Program-made: the position numbers and the translations under genes | Notes under the pieces: model-generated | What the model was told of the DNA's origin: nothing | The model's input: the letters and a program-made list of their open reading frames with translations, nothing else | Databases searched by the model: none | Shown: positions 14,891 through 23,742 of the stretch, piece after piece | Position numbering within the stretch: the first letter of the stretch is position 1 | How the letters are laid out: every line of letters begins with the position of its first letter | Source: Roseiarcus sp963765375 | GTDB taxonomy: Bacteria > Pseudomonadota > Alphaproteobacteria > Rhizobiales > Beijerinckiaceae | Assembly (NCBI GenBank): GCA_963765375.1 | Contig: CAVXVZ010000003.1 | Location: 62,001 to 126,000, forward strand | Length of the DNA: 64,000 bases | Direction of reading: 5' to 3'

Positions 14891-15868
14891 TCATCCTTCG
14901 TCGCGCGCGCGCCTTGCAGCGAGCTTCGTGACCGGATTGTCGCCGACGCCGGGCCGGCTGAACGGGCACACCGCGAGGCAGATGGCGCAGCTCATCGCCT
15001 CGTTGAAATAGGGCAGGCACTTGTCGAAATCGACATACCAGCGCCGCTCGCCGCGCACCAACGTCTTCTCCGGCAGAATGGCCGCGGGAGGGCAGGCGTC
15101 CGAGCACACACGACAATGGAGACAGAAGTCGTCGGCGCCGAATGGCTGGCGCGCGTCGGCGATCAGCGGCGCCTCGGTGAGCACGCAGGCCAGGCGGAAA
15201 TTCGAGCCGAACTTGCGATGGATCATCGACCCATGCTTGCCGAGTTCGCCGAGCCCCGCCTCGATCGCCGGCGGGATCAGCACGAACGAGCCCGCCATCG
15301 GGCCGCCATAAGGAAAGGCGTCGTAGCCTTGCCCGCGCAGCCAGTTAGCGAGGCCTTTCGCCGCCCCGATCCCGCGCCCGTACTGGCGCGTTATCTCGAC
15401 GAGGGCTCGCATCGAAGGCGCCTGCTTCATCGCCTCGTAATCCTGCTCGACCGCAATCACGATCATCCAGGGATAGTTCGGCGGGTCATCGCCTTCGAAC
15501 ACATAGTCGGCGCGCATCGGGGTGACGCCGACGTCGTCGGCGCCGCACTCCGCCGCCGCGCGCTTTACCGCCCCGATCAGGGCCTCGGCGGCGAGACCCG
15601 CTCTGTCCGGGGCGACGGGTACGAGCGGCTCGTCGATCGCCCGCTGCCGTTCCCGCCTCGCCTCGGCAAGCGTCGCGTCGTCGCCGGTGCGCTGATAGAA
15701 CCAGCGCTGGAGCGGCCCGTGGGGGATGGTGTCGGGCGGGCGCCAATAGACCGGTGAGGGACGGCGCGGCGCGTGCTCGCCGACGCCATTGATCGCGTTG
15801 CCCGAAACGGCGGGCCAATGGCCCATCTGGTCGGCGCTTGGCGTCCAGACAGGCATACGCCGGCTCAT
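14891..15868 (-). CDS. 4Fe-4S protein, reductive-dehalogenase/QueG-like
   Basis: A 325-aa protein with an N-terminal segment of about 190 aa resembling the cobalamin-binding region of reductive dehalogenase-like proteins. A double 4Fe-4S ferredoxin unit follows: CLHCRVCSDACPP and, 40 residues on, CAICLAVCPFSRPG. That pattern is shared with epoxyqueuosine reductase (QueG) and with respiratory dehalogenases. It is shorter than QueG and lacks its HEAT repeats, and no Tat signal is visible. Electron transfer to an organic substrate is likely; the substrate cannot be named. The ATG at 15868 has GGAGGAAGC directly before it. Confidence 0.72.
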   Translation of the reverse strand: MSRRMPVWTPSADQMGHWPAVSGNAINGVGEHAPRRPSPVYWRPPDTIPHGPLQRWFYQRTGDDATLAEARRERQRAIDEPLVPVAPDRAGLAAEALIGAVKRAAAECGADDVGVTPMRADYVFEGDDPPNYPWMIVIAVEQDYEAMKQAPSMRALVEITRQYGRGIGAAKGLANWLRGQGYDAFPYGGPMAGSFVLIPPAIEAGLGELGKHGSMIHRKFGSNFRLACVLTEAPLIADARQPFGADDFCLHCRVCSDACPPAAILPEKTLVRGERRWYVDFDKCLPYFNEAMSCAICLAVCPFSRPGVGDNPVTKLAARRARDEG

Positions 15869-15980
15869 GCTTCCTCCATAGACCGGCCGGACCGGTTCGC
15901 CGCCGCGGGGCGTTTGGGCTAGTGGAACTGAAGCGTCATTCGGCCCGCATCGGGTCAAAGCCAGGTCAGAGGTCTCGCCC

Positions 15981-16751
15981 ATGCTTGCGCATTTCTCCTC
16001 CGGCGGCGTCGACATCGCATTCATCGACGTTGAGCCTCAGGCTTACGACCTCGGCGAGCCGATCCTGCTGATTCACGGCTTCGCCTCCAATCATCGCGTC
16101 AACTGGATCGAGCCCCGCTGGGTCGAGACCCTTGCCCAGGCCGGCCGGCGGGTCGTTGCGTTCGACAATCGCGGCCATGGGGCGAGCCGGAAGCTCTACG
16201 CGCCGGCCGACTATCGCGCCGACCTGATGACCCAGGACGCGGCCAACCTGCTCGCCCATTTGCGGATCGAGCGCGCCGACGTGATGGGCTATTCGATGGG
16301 CGCGCGGATCGCGAGCTTTCTCGCCCTCGCCGAGCCGAGGCGCGTCCGCGCCCTGATCCTCGGCGGGCTCGGCGACCGGCTGACGCGCAACTCCGGGCTG
16401 CCCGAGGCGATCGCGAAGGCGCTGGAGGCGCCGTCGCTCGACGGTCTCGCCGACCCGACGCAGCGCATGTTCCGCGCCTTCGCCGAGAGGACGAAAAGCG
16501 ACCTGGCTGCGCTCGCCGCCTGCGTCCGCGGTTCGCGGCGAAGTCTCACACATGAAGAACTCGCGCGTATCACCCAGCCGACACTGGTCGCCGTTGGCGA
16601 GCGCGATACGGTCGCTGGCGATCCCAGCGCGCTCGCCGTCATGCTGCCGCGGGGAACGGCGTTCGACATTCCCGGCCGCGATCACAATCTCGCGGTCGGC
16701 GATCGGGCGTTCAAGGCGCGCGTGCTCGACTTTCTGGAACGCCGGGAATGA
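15981..16751 (+). CDS. Alpha/beta hydrolase
   Basis: A 256-aa cytoplasmic hydrolase. The oxyanion loop HGFASNH, nucleophile elbow GYSMGA, acid near GERDTVAG and His in GRDHNLA complete the Ser-Asp-His triad. The family covers esterases, haloperoxidases and ring-cleavage product hydrolases. The nearest downstream genes are an ABC importer and the UbiX/UbiD operon, so it might act on a related acyl or aromatic compound, but there is no shared operon (120 bp gap). ATG at 15981. Confidence 0.85.
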   Translation: MLAHFSSGGVDIAFIDVEPQAYDLGEPILLIHGFASNHRVNWIEPRWVETLAQAGRRVVAFDNRGHGASRKLYAPADYRADLMTQDAANLLAHLRIERADVMGYSMGARIASFLALAEPRRVRALILGGLGDRLTRNSGLPEAIAKALEAPSLDGLADPTQRMFRAFAERTKSDLAALAACVRGSRRSLTHEELARITQPTLVAVGERDTVAGDPSALAVMLPRGTAFDIPGRDHNLAVGDRAFKARVLDFLERRE

Positions 16752-16871
16752 GCCCTTTTGCGTTCTGCATCCCACTAAAGTCCTAATGACAAAGCAGGTG
16801 ACAACCCTGCCGGAAACGTCAACACTGCGATCGAAGGCCGGCCTGACCGGCCGGACCACGCCGGGAGCGGA

Positions 16872-17699
16872 ATGCCCATGGACCTGGCCGAGGCGAAAGC
16901 CGGAGGCGCGGATGTCGGCGCGGATTCGCATGTCTCGGCCCTGCTCGTCGTCGACGGGGTCACCATCCGGTTCGGCGGCGTGACCGCGCTCCAGGATGTG
17001 TCCTTCGAGGTCGCCCACGGCGCCATCTGCGGTCTGATCGGGCCGAACGGAGCCGGCAAGACGACGCTCTTCAATTGTATCTCGCGCCTCTACGATCCAG
17101 GCGCCGGGTCGATCCTGTTTGACGGCCGCCCGCTCGCCAGCTTCGCCAGACACGAGCTCGCCTCGCTCGGCATCGCCCGAACCTTCCAGAACGTCGCCCT
17201 GTTCTCGACCATGACCGTGCGCGAGAATGTCTGCGTGGGCGCGCATGCGATCGGGCGCGGCGGCTTCCTCAGCAATGCGCTGGCGACGCCGCTGGCGCGG
17301 CGCGAGGAGCTCACGATCGCCGAGCGCGCCGACGCGTTGATCGAGGAATTCAGCCTGAAAGAGGTCGCGGACCGTCCGGCGGGGGCGCTTTCGTTCGGCG
17401 TGCGCAAGCGGGTGGAGCTCGCCCGCGCGCTCGCCAAGGGTCCGAAGCTCCTGCTTCTGGACGAACCGGCAGGCGGCCTCAACCACTCCGAGGTCGATGG
17501 GCTCGCCGACGAGATCCGCGCCATCCGCGACCGTCGCGGCGTCGCCGTGCTTTTGGTCGAGCATCACATGAATCTCGTCATGCGGGTCAGCGACCAGGTG
17601 GTCGCGCTCGACTTCGGCCGGGTCATCGCCAACGGCCGGCCCGACGAGGTGAGGGCCAATCGCGAGGTGGTGCGCGCCTATCTCGGGAGCGCCGGTTGA
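16872..17699 (+). CDS. livG: ABC transporter ATP-binding protein, LivG type
   Basis: A 275-aa ATPase of the branched-chain amino acid importer family, which powers uptake of amino acids or aromatic and dicarboxylic acids. Walker A is GPNGAGKTT, the signature is SFGVRKRVELA, and Walker B is LLLLDEPAGGLN. A ~25-residue N-terminal extension precedes the ABC domain. It opens a five-gene operon (ATPase, ATPase, two permeases, binding protein) with overlapping stops and starts. Start ATG at 16872 after GGGAGCGGA. Confidence 0.92.
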   Translation: MPMDLAEAKAGGADVGADSHVSALLVVDGVTIRFGGVTALQDVSFEVAHGAICGLIGPNGAGKTTLFNCISRLYDPGAGSILFDGRPLASFARHELASLGIARTFQNVALFSTMTVRENVCVGAHAIGRGGFLSNALATPLARREELTIAERADALIEEFSLKEVADRPAGALSFGVRKRVELARALAKGPKLLLLDEPAGGLNHSEVDGLADEIRAIRDRRGVAVLLVEHHMNLVMRVSDQVVALDFGRVIANGRPDEVRANREVVRAYLGSAG

Positions 17700-18412
17700 G
17701 CGCGCCAATTCTGGACGTCAAGGGCCTCGAAGCCTGGTACGGCCCGGCGCGGGCGCTGCGCGGGGTCGACTTCGCGGTCGAGGACGGCGGCGCCACGGCG
17801 TTGCTGGGCGCCAATGGCGCCGGCAAGACCACGATCCTCAGGGCGTTGAGCGGGCTCATTCGGCGCTCGGGCGACATTCGCTTCCGCGGCCATCCGATCG
17901 GCGCCTTGGCGACGGAGGACGTCGCCCGTCTCGGCATCGCGCACGTGCCTGACGGACGCGGCACGTTCACCGATCTGACCGTCGAGGAGAACCTGCGCCT
18001 CGGCGCCTATGTGCGCAGCGACCGGCAAGAGGTCCGCAAGGATTTCGACCGCGTATTCGGCTTCTTTCCGCGCCTTGAGGAGCGGCGTCGCCAGCAGGCG
18101 GGAACGCTCAGCGGCGGCGAGCAGCAAATGCTGGCGATTGCGCGGGCGCTCCTCATGCGCCCGAGGCTGCTCATGCTCGACGAACCGTCCTTCGGCCTCG
18201 CGCCATTGGTGGTGGCGGAAATCTTTCGCGTCCTCGGCGAGATCAATCGCGACGAGGGCGTGAGCCTGCTCATCGTCGAGCAGAACGCCTCGCTCGCGCT
18301 CGATCTCGCCGACCGGGCGGTGCTGATCGAGACCGGGCGGGTTGCCCTCAGCGGCCCCTCGCAGGCGATCCGGGCGGACGATGCGGTGCGGCGCGCCTAT
18401 CTCGGCTACTAG
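17696..18412 (+). CDS. livF: ABC transporter ATP-binding protein, LivF type
   Basis: A 238-aa ATPase that pairs with the preceding one. Walker A GANGAGKTT, signature LSGGEQQ, Walker B LLMLDEPSFGLAP. The TTG start at 17696 overlaps the livG stop as TTGA, so translation is coupled. The paired ATPases work as a heterodimer on the inner face of the membrane. Confidence 0.92.
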   Translation: MSAPILDVKGLEAWYGPARALRGVDFAVEDGGATALLGANGAGKTTILRALSGLIRRSGDIRFRGHPIGALATEDVARLGIAHVPDGRGTFTDLTVEENLRLGAYVRSDRQEVRKDFDRVFGFFPRLEERRRQQAGTLSGGEQQMLAIARALLMRPRLLMLDEPSFGLAPLVVAEIFRVLGEINRDEGVSLLIVEQNASLALDLADRAVLIETGRVALSGPSQAIRADDAVRRAYLGY

Positions 18413-18431
18413 CGGCTGGAGCTGCGAAAAA

Positions 18432-19304
18432 TTGGGCGAGTTTCTTCACCAACTGGCTTCCGGAGTGGCGCTCGGCGGCGTCTACGCGATCATGGCCCTT
18501 GCGCTGGTGATGATCTACCAGGCCACCCAACTCATCAATTTCGCCCAAGGCGAAATGGCGATGTTCTCGACCTATTTCGCCTGGAAGCTGATCGACCTCG
18601 GCGAGCCGTACTGGCTCGCGTTCTTCGCCACCGTCCTCGTTTCGTTCGTCGGCGGGGTCGTGATCGAGCGGCTGATCGTCAGGCCGTTCGCCAACGCGCC
18701 GGTTCTCGCTTCGGTGATCGTGTTCATCGGCCTTGCGTTCATCTTCAACTCGCTCGCCGGATGGCTATACGGATATTCGGTCCAATCGTTCGATAGCCCG
18801 TTCACGAGCAAGCCGTGGTTCGGCGCGGGCTACATGTCGGCCCATGAATCCGGCTCCATCGTCGTCACCCTTGCTGTGCTGGCGCTGGTCTATGCGTTTT
18901 TCCGCTTCACTCCGCTCGGTCTCGCGATGCGGGCCGCGGCGCAGAATCCGGTGTCGAGCCGGCTCGTCGGCATCCGGGTCGGGTGGATGCTGGCGATCGG
19001 CTGGGGCTTGGCGGCGGCGATCGGCTCGATCGCCGGCATGATGGCGGCGCCGATCGTCTATCTCGACCCAAACATGATGGGCGGCGTCCTGCTCTACGCC
19101 TTCGCCGGCGCGGTCCTGGGCGGCATCGACAATCCGTTTGGGGCGGCGGTTGGCGGCTTCGTGGTCGGCGTGCTCGGCAATCTTGTCGGGGCCTATGTTG
19201 TCGGCTCCGAGGTCAAGCTTTCTGTCGCGCTTGCGATCATCATCGCCGTCCTGGTCTGGCGGCCGTCCGGCCTGTTCGGGCGCCGCCTCGTGGCGAGGGT
19301 CTGA
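18432..19304 (+). CDS. livH: ABC transporter permease, LivH type
   Basis: A 290-aa permease with about eight hydrophobic segments. The conserved start of the family (LHQLASGVALGGVYAI) and the motif INFAQGEMAM are present. A TTG at 18432 is the most plausible start; a GGAG lies about twelve bases upstream, and no ATG fits before the first helix. It pairs with LivM to form the membrane channel. Confidence 0.88.
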   Translation: MGEFLHQLASGVALGGVYAIMALALVMIYQATQLINFAQGEMAMFSTYFAWKLIDLGEPYWLAFFATVLVSFVGGVVIERLIVRPFANAPVLASVIVFIGLAFIFNSLAGWLYGYSVQSFDSPFTSKPWFGAGYMSAHESGSIVVTLAVLALVYAFFRFTPLGLAMRAAAQNPVSSRLVGIRVGWMLAIGWGLAAAIGSIAGMMAAPIVYLDPNMMGGVLLYAFAGAVLGGIDNPFGAAVGGFVVGVLGNLVGAYVVGSEVKLSVALAIIIAVLVWRPSGLFGRRLVARV

Positions 19305-19306
19305 CC

Positions 19307-20371
19307 ATGGCCGACGCCGGCGGCGCGCTGAGAGTCCTGGTCACGCTCGCCGTCGCGGTCATCGCGCTCGCCTTTCCGTTCGTCGCCTCGGGTTACCACA
19401 TCTATCAGGGCTCCCAGGTGCTCATTCTCGCCATCGCGCTGCTCGGCCTCAATCTCTTGACCGGGTTCAACGGCCAGATATCGCTCGGCCACGGCGCATT
19501 TTTTGCCATTGGCGGCTATGGCGCGGCGATCCTGACCATGAAGTTCGGCCTGCCGTTTTGGGCGGCTATTCCGCTGGCGAGCGTGGTTTGCTTTGTCGCC
19601 GGCTTCCTGTTCGGCTTTCCCGCGCTCAGGTTCGGCGGCCTTTATCTCGCGCTCGCCACTTTTGCCCTTGCGGTCGCCACGCCACAGATCCTGAGCTACA
19701 CCGGCTTCGACGCCATCACCGGCGGCTCGCAGGGACTTTCACTTCCGAAACCGCTCGCGCCACTGGGGCTCAGGCTCAACCCCGACCAATGGCTCTATCT
19801 TGTGTGCCTGGGATGCGCCGCCGCGCTTTACTGGGCGGCGCGAAATCTGGCGCGGGGACGGATCGGACGGGCGCTGATCGCCATCCGCGACCAGCCGATC
19901 GCCGCCGAGACGATGGGCGTCAATGCGGCGCTCTACAAGACGACGTGCTTTGGCGTCAGCGCGCTCTACGCCGGGGTCGCGGGGGGATTGAGCGCGATCG
20001 CCGTCGGCTTTGTTTCGCCCGAGAGCTTCGGGCTCCCGCTCTCGCTCGCCTTCCTGGTCGGGATTGTGGTCGGCGGCCTCGCGTCGCTCAATGGCGTGCT
20101 GTTCGGCGCCCTGTTCATCGAATTCGTGCCAAATCTCTCCGACCAGCTTACGGTGAGTTTCGGCGAGAGCGCCAAGGCGTTGCCGGGCGCGATTTACGGC
20201 GTGCTGCTGATTCTGGTAATGGCCGCAATGCCGACGGGAGTAGCAGGCGCGGCGCGGGCGGCGGCGAACGCCGTTTTGCGCGGGCTCGCTCCGTCGCGAC
20301 CAACCAAAGTCGAGATCGACGACGGCGCGACCGTCGCCGCAAAATATGAAGGAAAGGGAGAATCGCCATGA
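19307..20371 (+). CDS. livM: ABC transporter permease, LivM type
   Basis: A 354-aa permease. The family core LTGFNGQISLGHGAFFAIGG is present near residue 55, and about ten hydrophobic segments follow. The C-terminus (about 25 residues) is polar. Start ATG at 19307, two bases after the livH stop. The stop overlaps the start of the binding protein gene as ATGA. Confidence 0.92.
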   Translation: MADAGGALRVLVTLAVAVIALAFPFVASGYHIYQGSQVLILAIALLGLNLLTGFNGQISLGHGAFFAIGGYGAAILTMKFGLPFWAAIPLASVVCFVAGFLFGFPALRFGGLYLALATFALAVATPQILSYTGFDAITGGSQGLSLPKPLAPLGLRLNPDQWLYLVCLGCAAALYWAARNLARGRIGRALIAIRDQPIAAETMGVNAALYKTTCFGVSALYAGVAGGLSAIAVGFVSPESFGLPLSLAFLVGIVVGGLASLNGVLFGALFIEFVPNLSDQLTVSFGESAKALPGAIYGVLLILVMAAMPTGVAGAARAAANAVLRGLAPSRPTKVEIDDGATVAAKYEGKGESP

Positions 20372-21573
20372 TCACTCGACGCACATTCCTGCAATCGAGC
20401 GCCGCCGCGGCGCTTGCGGCGAGCGCAAGCTCGGCCCGCGCGGACAATGCCCCCGGTATCACTGACACGGAAATCAAGATCGGGCAGACCATGCCCTACA
20501 GCGGCCCCGCCTCGGCCTACGGTGTGATCGGCCGCACCGAGGCCGCCTACTTCAAGATGATCAACGAGCAGGGCGGGATCAACGGCCGCAAGATCAATCT
20601 CATCAGCCTCGACGACGGCTACAGCCCGCCAAAAACGGTCGAGCAGGTGCGGCGGCTGGTCGAGGACGAAAAAGTGGCGTTCCTGTTCCAGACGCTGGGC
20701 ACTCCGCCGAACCTCGCGATCCGGCAATATCTCAATGACAACAAGGTGCCGCAATTGTTTGTCGCCACCGGCGCGGCGGCGTTCGCCGATCCTCAGCATT
20801 TCCCCTGGACGATGGGCTATAACCCGAACTACCAGACGGAAGCGCACATCTACGGCAAGCACATTCTGGCCACCAAGCCGGACGGCAAGATCGGCGTGCT
20901 CTACCAGAACGACGGCTTCGGCAAGGACTACCTGATCGAACTCAAGGAGGAGCTCGGGGCAGGCCATGCCGGCATGGTGGTCAAGGAGGCGTCCTACGAG
21001 ACCTCCGAGCCGACGGTCAATTCGCAGATCGTCACGCTGCAAGGCTCCGGCGCTGATATTCTGCTCATCGCAGCGACGCCGAAATTCGCCGCCCAGGCGA
21101 TCCGCAAGTCGTTCGATCTTGGCTGGAACGGGGTGCGGTACGTCAGCAATGTCTCGGTCTCGGTCACCACCATCCTCAAACCCGCGGGCCTCGACAAGTC
21201 TAAGGGTCTGATCACCGCTTATTACGGCAAAGACCCGACCGACCCCCGCTGGAAGGACGACGCAGGCATGAAGGAATGGGCGGCCTTTGTCGCGAAATAC
21301 ATGTCGCCGGCCGAACTCAACGACGCCAATGCGACCTACGCCTTCGGCGCGGCGGCGACAATGATGCAGGTCCTCAAGCAATGCGGCAATGATCTGTCGC
21401 GCGAAAACGTCATGAAAGAGGCGGCGAACCTCAAGGATCTCGAACTTCCGCTATTGCTGCCGGGAATGAAGATCAACACTTCGCCGACCAACTTCAGCCC
21501 GATCCGCCAGATGCAGCTCGCGAGCTTCGACGGCGCGAGCTGGCAGCTGTTCGGAGAGCTGTTGATGGGCTGA
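20368..21573 (+). CDS. ABC transporter substrate-binding protein, LivK/HAAT type
   Basis: A 401-aa periplasmic protein with a Tat-type signal (TRRTFLQ, then a hydrophobic run and Ala-rich cleavage region ending SARA). It has a Venus-flytrap fold of the type that binds amino acids, aromatic acids or amides (IKIGQTMPYSGPASAYG at residues about 37-53). Members of the binding-protein family in Bradyrhizobium-like bacteria often take up aromatic acids, so the neighbouring UbiX/UbiD genes make that plausible here, but the ligand is unknown. ATGA overlap with livM. Confidence 0.85.
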   Translation: MITRRTFLQSSAAAALAASASSARADNAPGITDTEIKIGQTMPYSGPASAYGVIGRTEAAYFKMINEQGGINGRKINLISLDDGYSPPKTVEQVRRLVEDEKVAFLFQTLGTPPNLAIRQYLNDNKVPQLFVATGAAAFADPQHFPWTMGYNPNYQTEAHIYGKHILATKPDGKIGVLYQNDGFGKDYLIELKEELGAGHAGMVVKEASYETSEPTVNSQIVTLQGSGADILLIAATPKFAAQAIRKSFDLGWNGVRYVSNVSVSVTTILKPAGLDKSKGLITAYYGKDPTDPRWKDDAGMKEWAAFVAKYMSPAELNDANATYAFGAAATMMQVLKQCGNDLSRENVMKEAANLKDLELPLLLPGMKINTSPTNFSPIRQMQLASFDGASWQLFGELLMG

Positions 21574-21583
21574 TCGGGTCCAG

Positions 21584-21607
21584 GGCCGCGCTCGAAAGCG
21601 CGCGGCC
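21584..21607. terminator. Hairpin terminating the transporter operon
   Basis: GGCCGCGCT, CGAA loop, then AGCGCGCGGCC, followed by TTCT. It lies between the end of the binding-protein gene (plus) and the end of the convergent pyruvate-kinase-like gene, and can serve both strands. Confidence 0.55.
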
Positions 21608-21620
21608 TTCTAATCCGTCC

Positions 21621-23099
21621 TTACGCCCATTCCTTCAATGACGCGAAGCGGGCGAATTTCTTGCTTCTGTGGCGGTCCATGCGGGCGAGCACGTCGCGCA
21701 GGAACGCGACCCCTTCGGCGAGATACGGCCCCTTGTTGAGCATGACGCATTCGGCGCCCTGCGCCATCGAGGCGTCGGTCATTTCGGCGCGGCTCGGCAC
21801 GCCGTCGCGCACGTAATTGTCGAGCACCTGCGTCGCCCACACCACCGGCGTGTGCGCCGCCTCGCACAGCCACAGGATTTCCTCCTGCATTTCGGTCAGC
21901 CGGGCGAAGCCGAGCTCGACCGCGAGGTCGCCGCGCGCGATCATCACCGCGGTCGGATTGTGCGCCGCCGCCTGCAGGATGAGCGTCGGCAGATTGCGCA
22001 CCGCGAGCGGGGTCTCGATCTTGAGCACGAGCCCGTGCGGCTCGCGCTTGGGCGCGCGGGCCACGAGATGGTCCTGCAGGAGTTCGATGTCGTCGACCCG
22101 CTGGACGAATGAATAGCCGATGAGGTCGGCGTGCTCGGCGATGAAGTCGAGGTCGCGGAAGTCCTTGGACGTCAAGGGCGGCAGATCGAGCTCGGTCGAG
22201 GGGAAATTGACGCCTTTGCCCGGCTTCAGCCGCACCCCCTTCTCGCGCGCCGCGTAAACCTCGATCTCCGCCCGGCCGGCGGCCTTGGCGACCACCCGCG
22301 CCGCCGCCTTGCCGTCGTCGATGAACACTTCCGAGCCGACCGCGAGCTGGTCGACGAGCTCGGGAAAATTAAGCGAGAACGCGATCGGCTCCCTGGTCTT
22401 TTCGCGCAGTTCGTCGACCAGCACGACCCGGTCGCCGCGCGAAAGGCGGGTCTTCGGCGGCGCCTTCACCCTGAGGATGCGGCACTTCGGGCCGGCGATG
22501 TCCATCAGCACCCGGCAGGGACGCTCGAGCCGCGCCGCCGCCTCGCGCACGTTTTCGATCATCTGCCCCCAGACCTCGGCGTCGTCGTGGGCGCAGTTGA
22601 TGCGCGCGCAGTCCATGCCGGCGGCCACCAGATTGTCGACAAACTCGGGTTCCGAAGCCGCTTCAGGCGGCAGGGTCGCCATCACCCGGGCGTGCGGACC
22701 GCCCCTCCGCGGCCTCCCGAACAGCCGGTTCGTCTCCGCCTCCAGTTCCGCCGCGCCCGCTATCGCCGACGCCGTCGCGGGGTAGGGGGCGGCCGGCTCG
22801 CCGGTCAGGCGCCTCAGGGTCGCGACGAGCGTTTCGAGGGCCAGCGCGACCTGGCCCTCGCTGCGGCCGAGCGAAGACAGGCCGCGGGCAGCGAGCCGGT
22901 ATTGGAGATCGGTGAGGTCGTGCTCGCGCAGCGCGAGATAGAGGGAAAGATTGAGAACTCGGGCGGCCTTCTGGTCGGCGCCGACCCCCCATGAGCTTCT
23001 CAGCTCGGCCGCCTTGCGCTCGACCTCCTCGCGCAACGCCTTCACCTCGGCGAGAAGGCCGCGGAGGTCTTCGAGGTCGCTTCCGGTTTTTCCAGCCAT
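21621..23099 (-). CDS. Pyruvate-kinase-like protein, atypical
   Basis: A 492-aa protein. The first ~130 residues are a helical extension unlike pyruvate kinase. The rest matches the pyruvate kinase barrel: RINCAHDD, LMDIAGPKCRI, GYSFVQRVDD, KIETPLAVRNL, MIARGDLAVELGF and a short version of the C-terminal barrel strand (AEMTDASMAQGAECVMLNKG). The regulatory C-terminal domain is missing, and several catalytic positions vary (e.g. GPKC where GPEI/GPKI is usual). It may convert phosphoenolpyruvate, or act on another enolpyruvate or aldol substrate. It converges on the binding-protein gene. Confidence 0.78.
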   Translation of the reverse strand: MAGKTGSDLEDLRGLLAEVKALREEVERKAAELRSSWGVGADQKAARVLNLSLYLALREHDLTDLQYRLAARGLSSLGRSEGQVALALETLVATLRRLTGEPAAPYPATASAIAGAAELEAETNRLFGRPRRGGPHARVMATLPPEAASEPEFVDNLVAAGMDCARINCAHDDAEVWGQMIENVREAAARLERPCRVLMDIAGPKCRILRVKAPPKTRLSRGDRVVLVDELREKTREPIAFSLNFPELVDQLAVGSEVFIDDGKAAARVVAKAAGRAEIEVYAAREKGVRLKPGKGVNFPSTELDLPPLTSKDFRDLDFIAEHADLIGYSFVQRVDDIELLQDHLVARAPKREPHGLVLKIETPLAVRNLPTLILQAAAHNPTAVMIARGDLAVELGFARLTEMQEEILWLCEAAHTPVVWATQVLDNYVRDGVPSRAEMTDASMAQGAECVMLNKGPYLAEGVAFLRDVLARMDRHRSKKFARFASLKEWA

Positions 23100-23289
23100 G
23101 GGCGCCGCTTCGCATGGGCGAATCGTCGACGGGCGTCACGCTTTCCCCCGTCAGGCCGGTCTTTGACGCGCGAATGTGACGCCTGCGCGACAGTCAGCCG
23201 TCACACGGGGGCGCCCGATTGTTTGCAAGTAGACGCTTCACGGCCTATGAGACAGGCAAAACGCCGGGGGTGCGATCGAGGGGGTTTCG

Positions 23290-23742
23290 ATGGCCGAGAT
23301 CCATCACGAAATCAAGGTGCGCGCGGCTCCGGAACATATCCGCGCCGCCCTCAGCAGCAAGGAGGGTCTGGAATCCTGGCACGGCGGGCGCGTCGTTTCC
23401 GCCGACGGCGCTTGGCGGTTCGAATTTGCTGACGGAGCGCCGACCTTCCGCTGGGCGGTTCAGCCGGCGGCGTCGGCCAATGAAATCATATGGCGATGCC
23501 TGCAGGGTCCCGGCGACTCCGTCGGCACCGAAGCGTCGTTCAAGATCTCGGCCGCCGACAAGGGGCGCACGCTGGTTGAGTTCGCCCATCGCGGCTGGCC
23601 GCACGCCGGAGGAAACTTCCGCAAGTGCAACACCCAATGGGCGATCCTGCTGCACCATCTCCGTGAGTATGCCGAAACCGGCAAGCCCGCTCCGGCGCTC
23701 AAAGCCCCAGCCCAAATCGCCTCAGGAGGAGAAACGCCATGA
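23290..23742 (+). CDS. SRPBCC-family protein
   Basis: A 150-aa START-like helix-grip fold protein (residues about 5-115), of the activator-of-Hsp90 type. The pattern is IHHEIKVRAAPEHIRAALS at the N-terminus and VEFAHRGWPHAGGNF near the C-terminus. Such proteins bind hydrophobic ligands in a long cavity. It overlaps ubiX by ATGA with AGGAGG inside its 3' end, so it is co-expressed with the prFMN pathway and may bind an intermediate or the substrate. RBS GAGGGGG at 23278. Confidence 0.8.
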   Translation: MAEIHHEIKVRAAPEHIRAALSSKEGLESWHGGRVVSADGAWRFEFADGAPTFRWAVQPAASANEIIWRCLQGPGDSVGTEASFKISAADKGRTLVEFAHRGWPHAGGNFRKCNTQWAILLHHLREYAETGKPAPALKAPAQIASGGETP

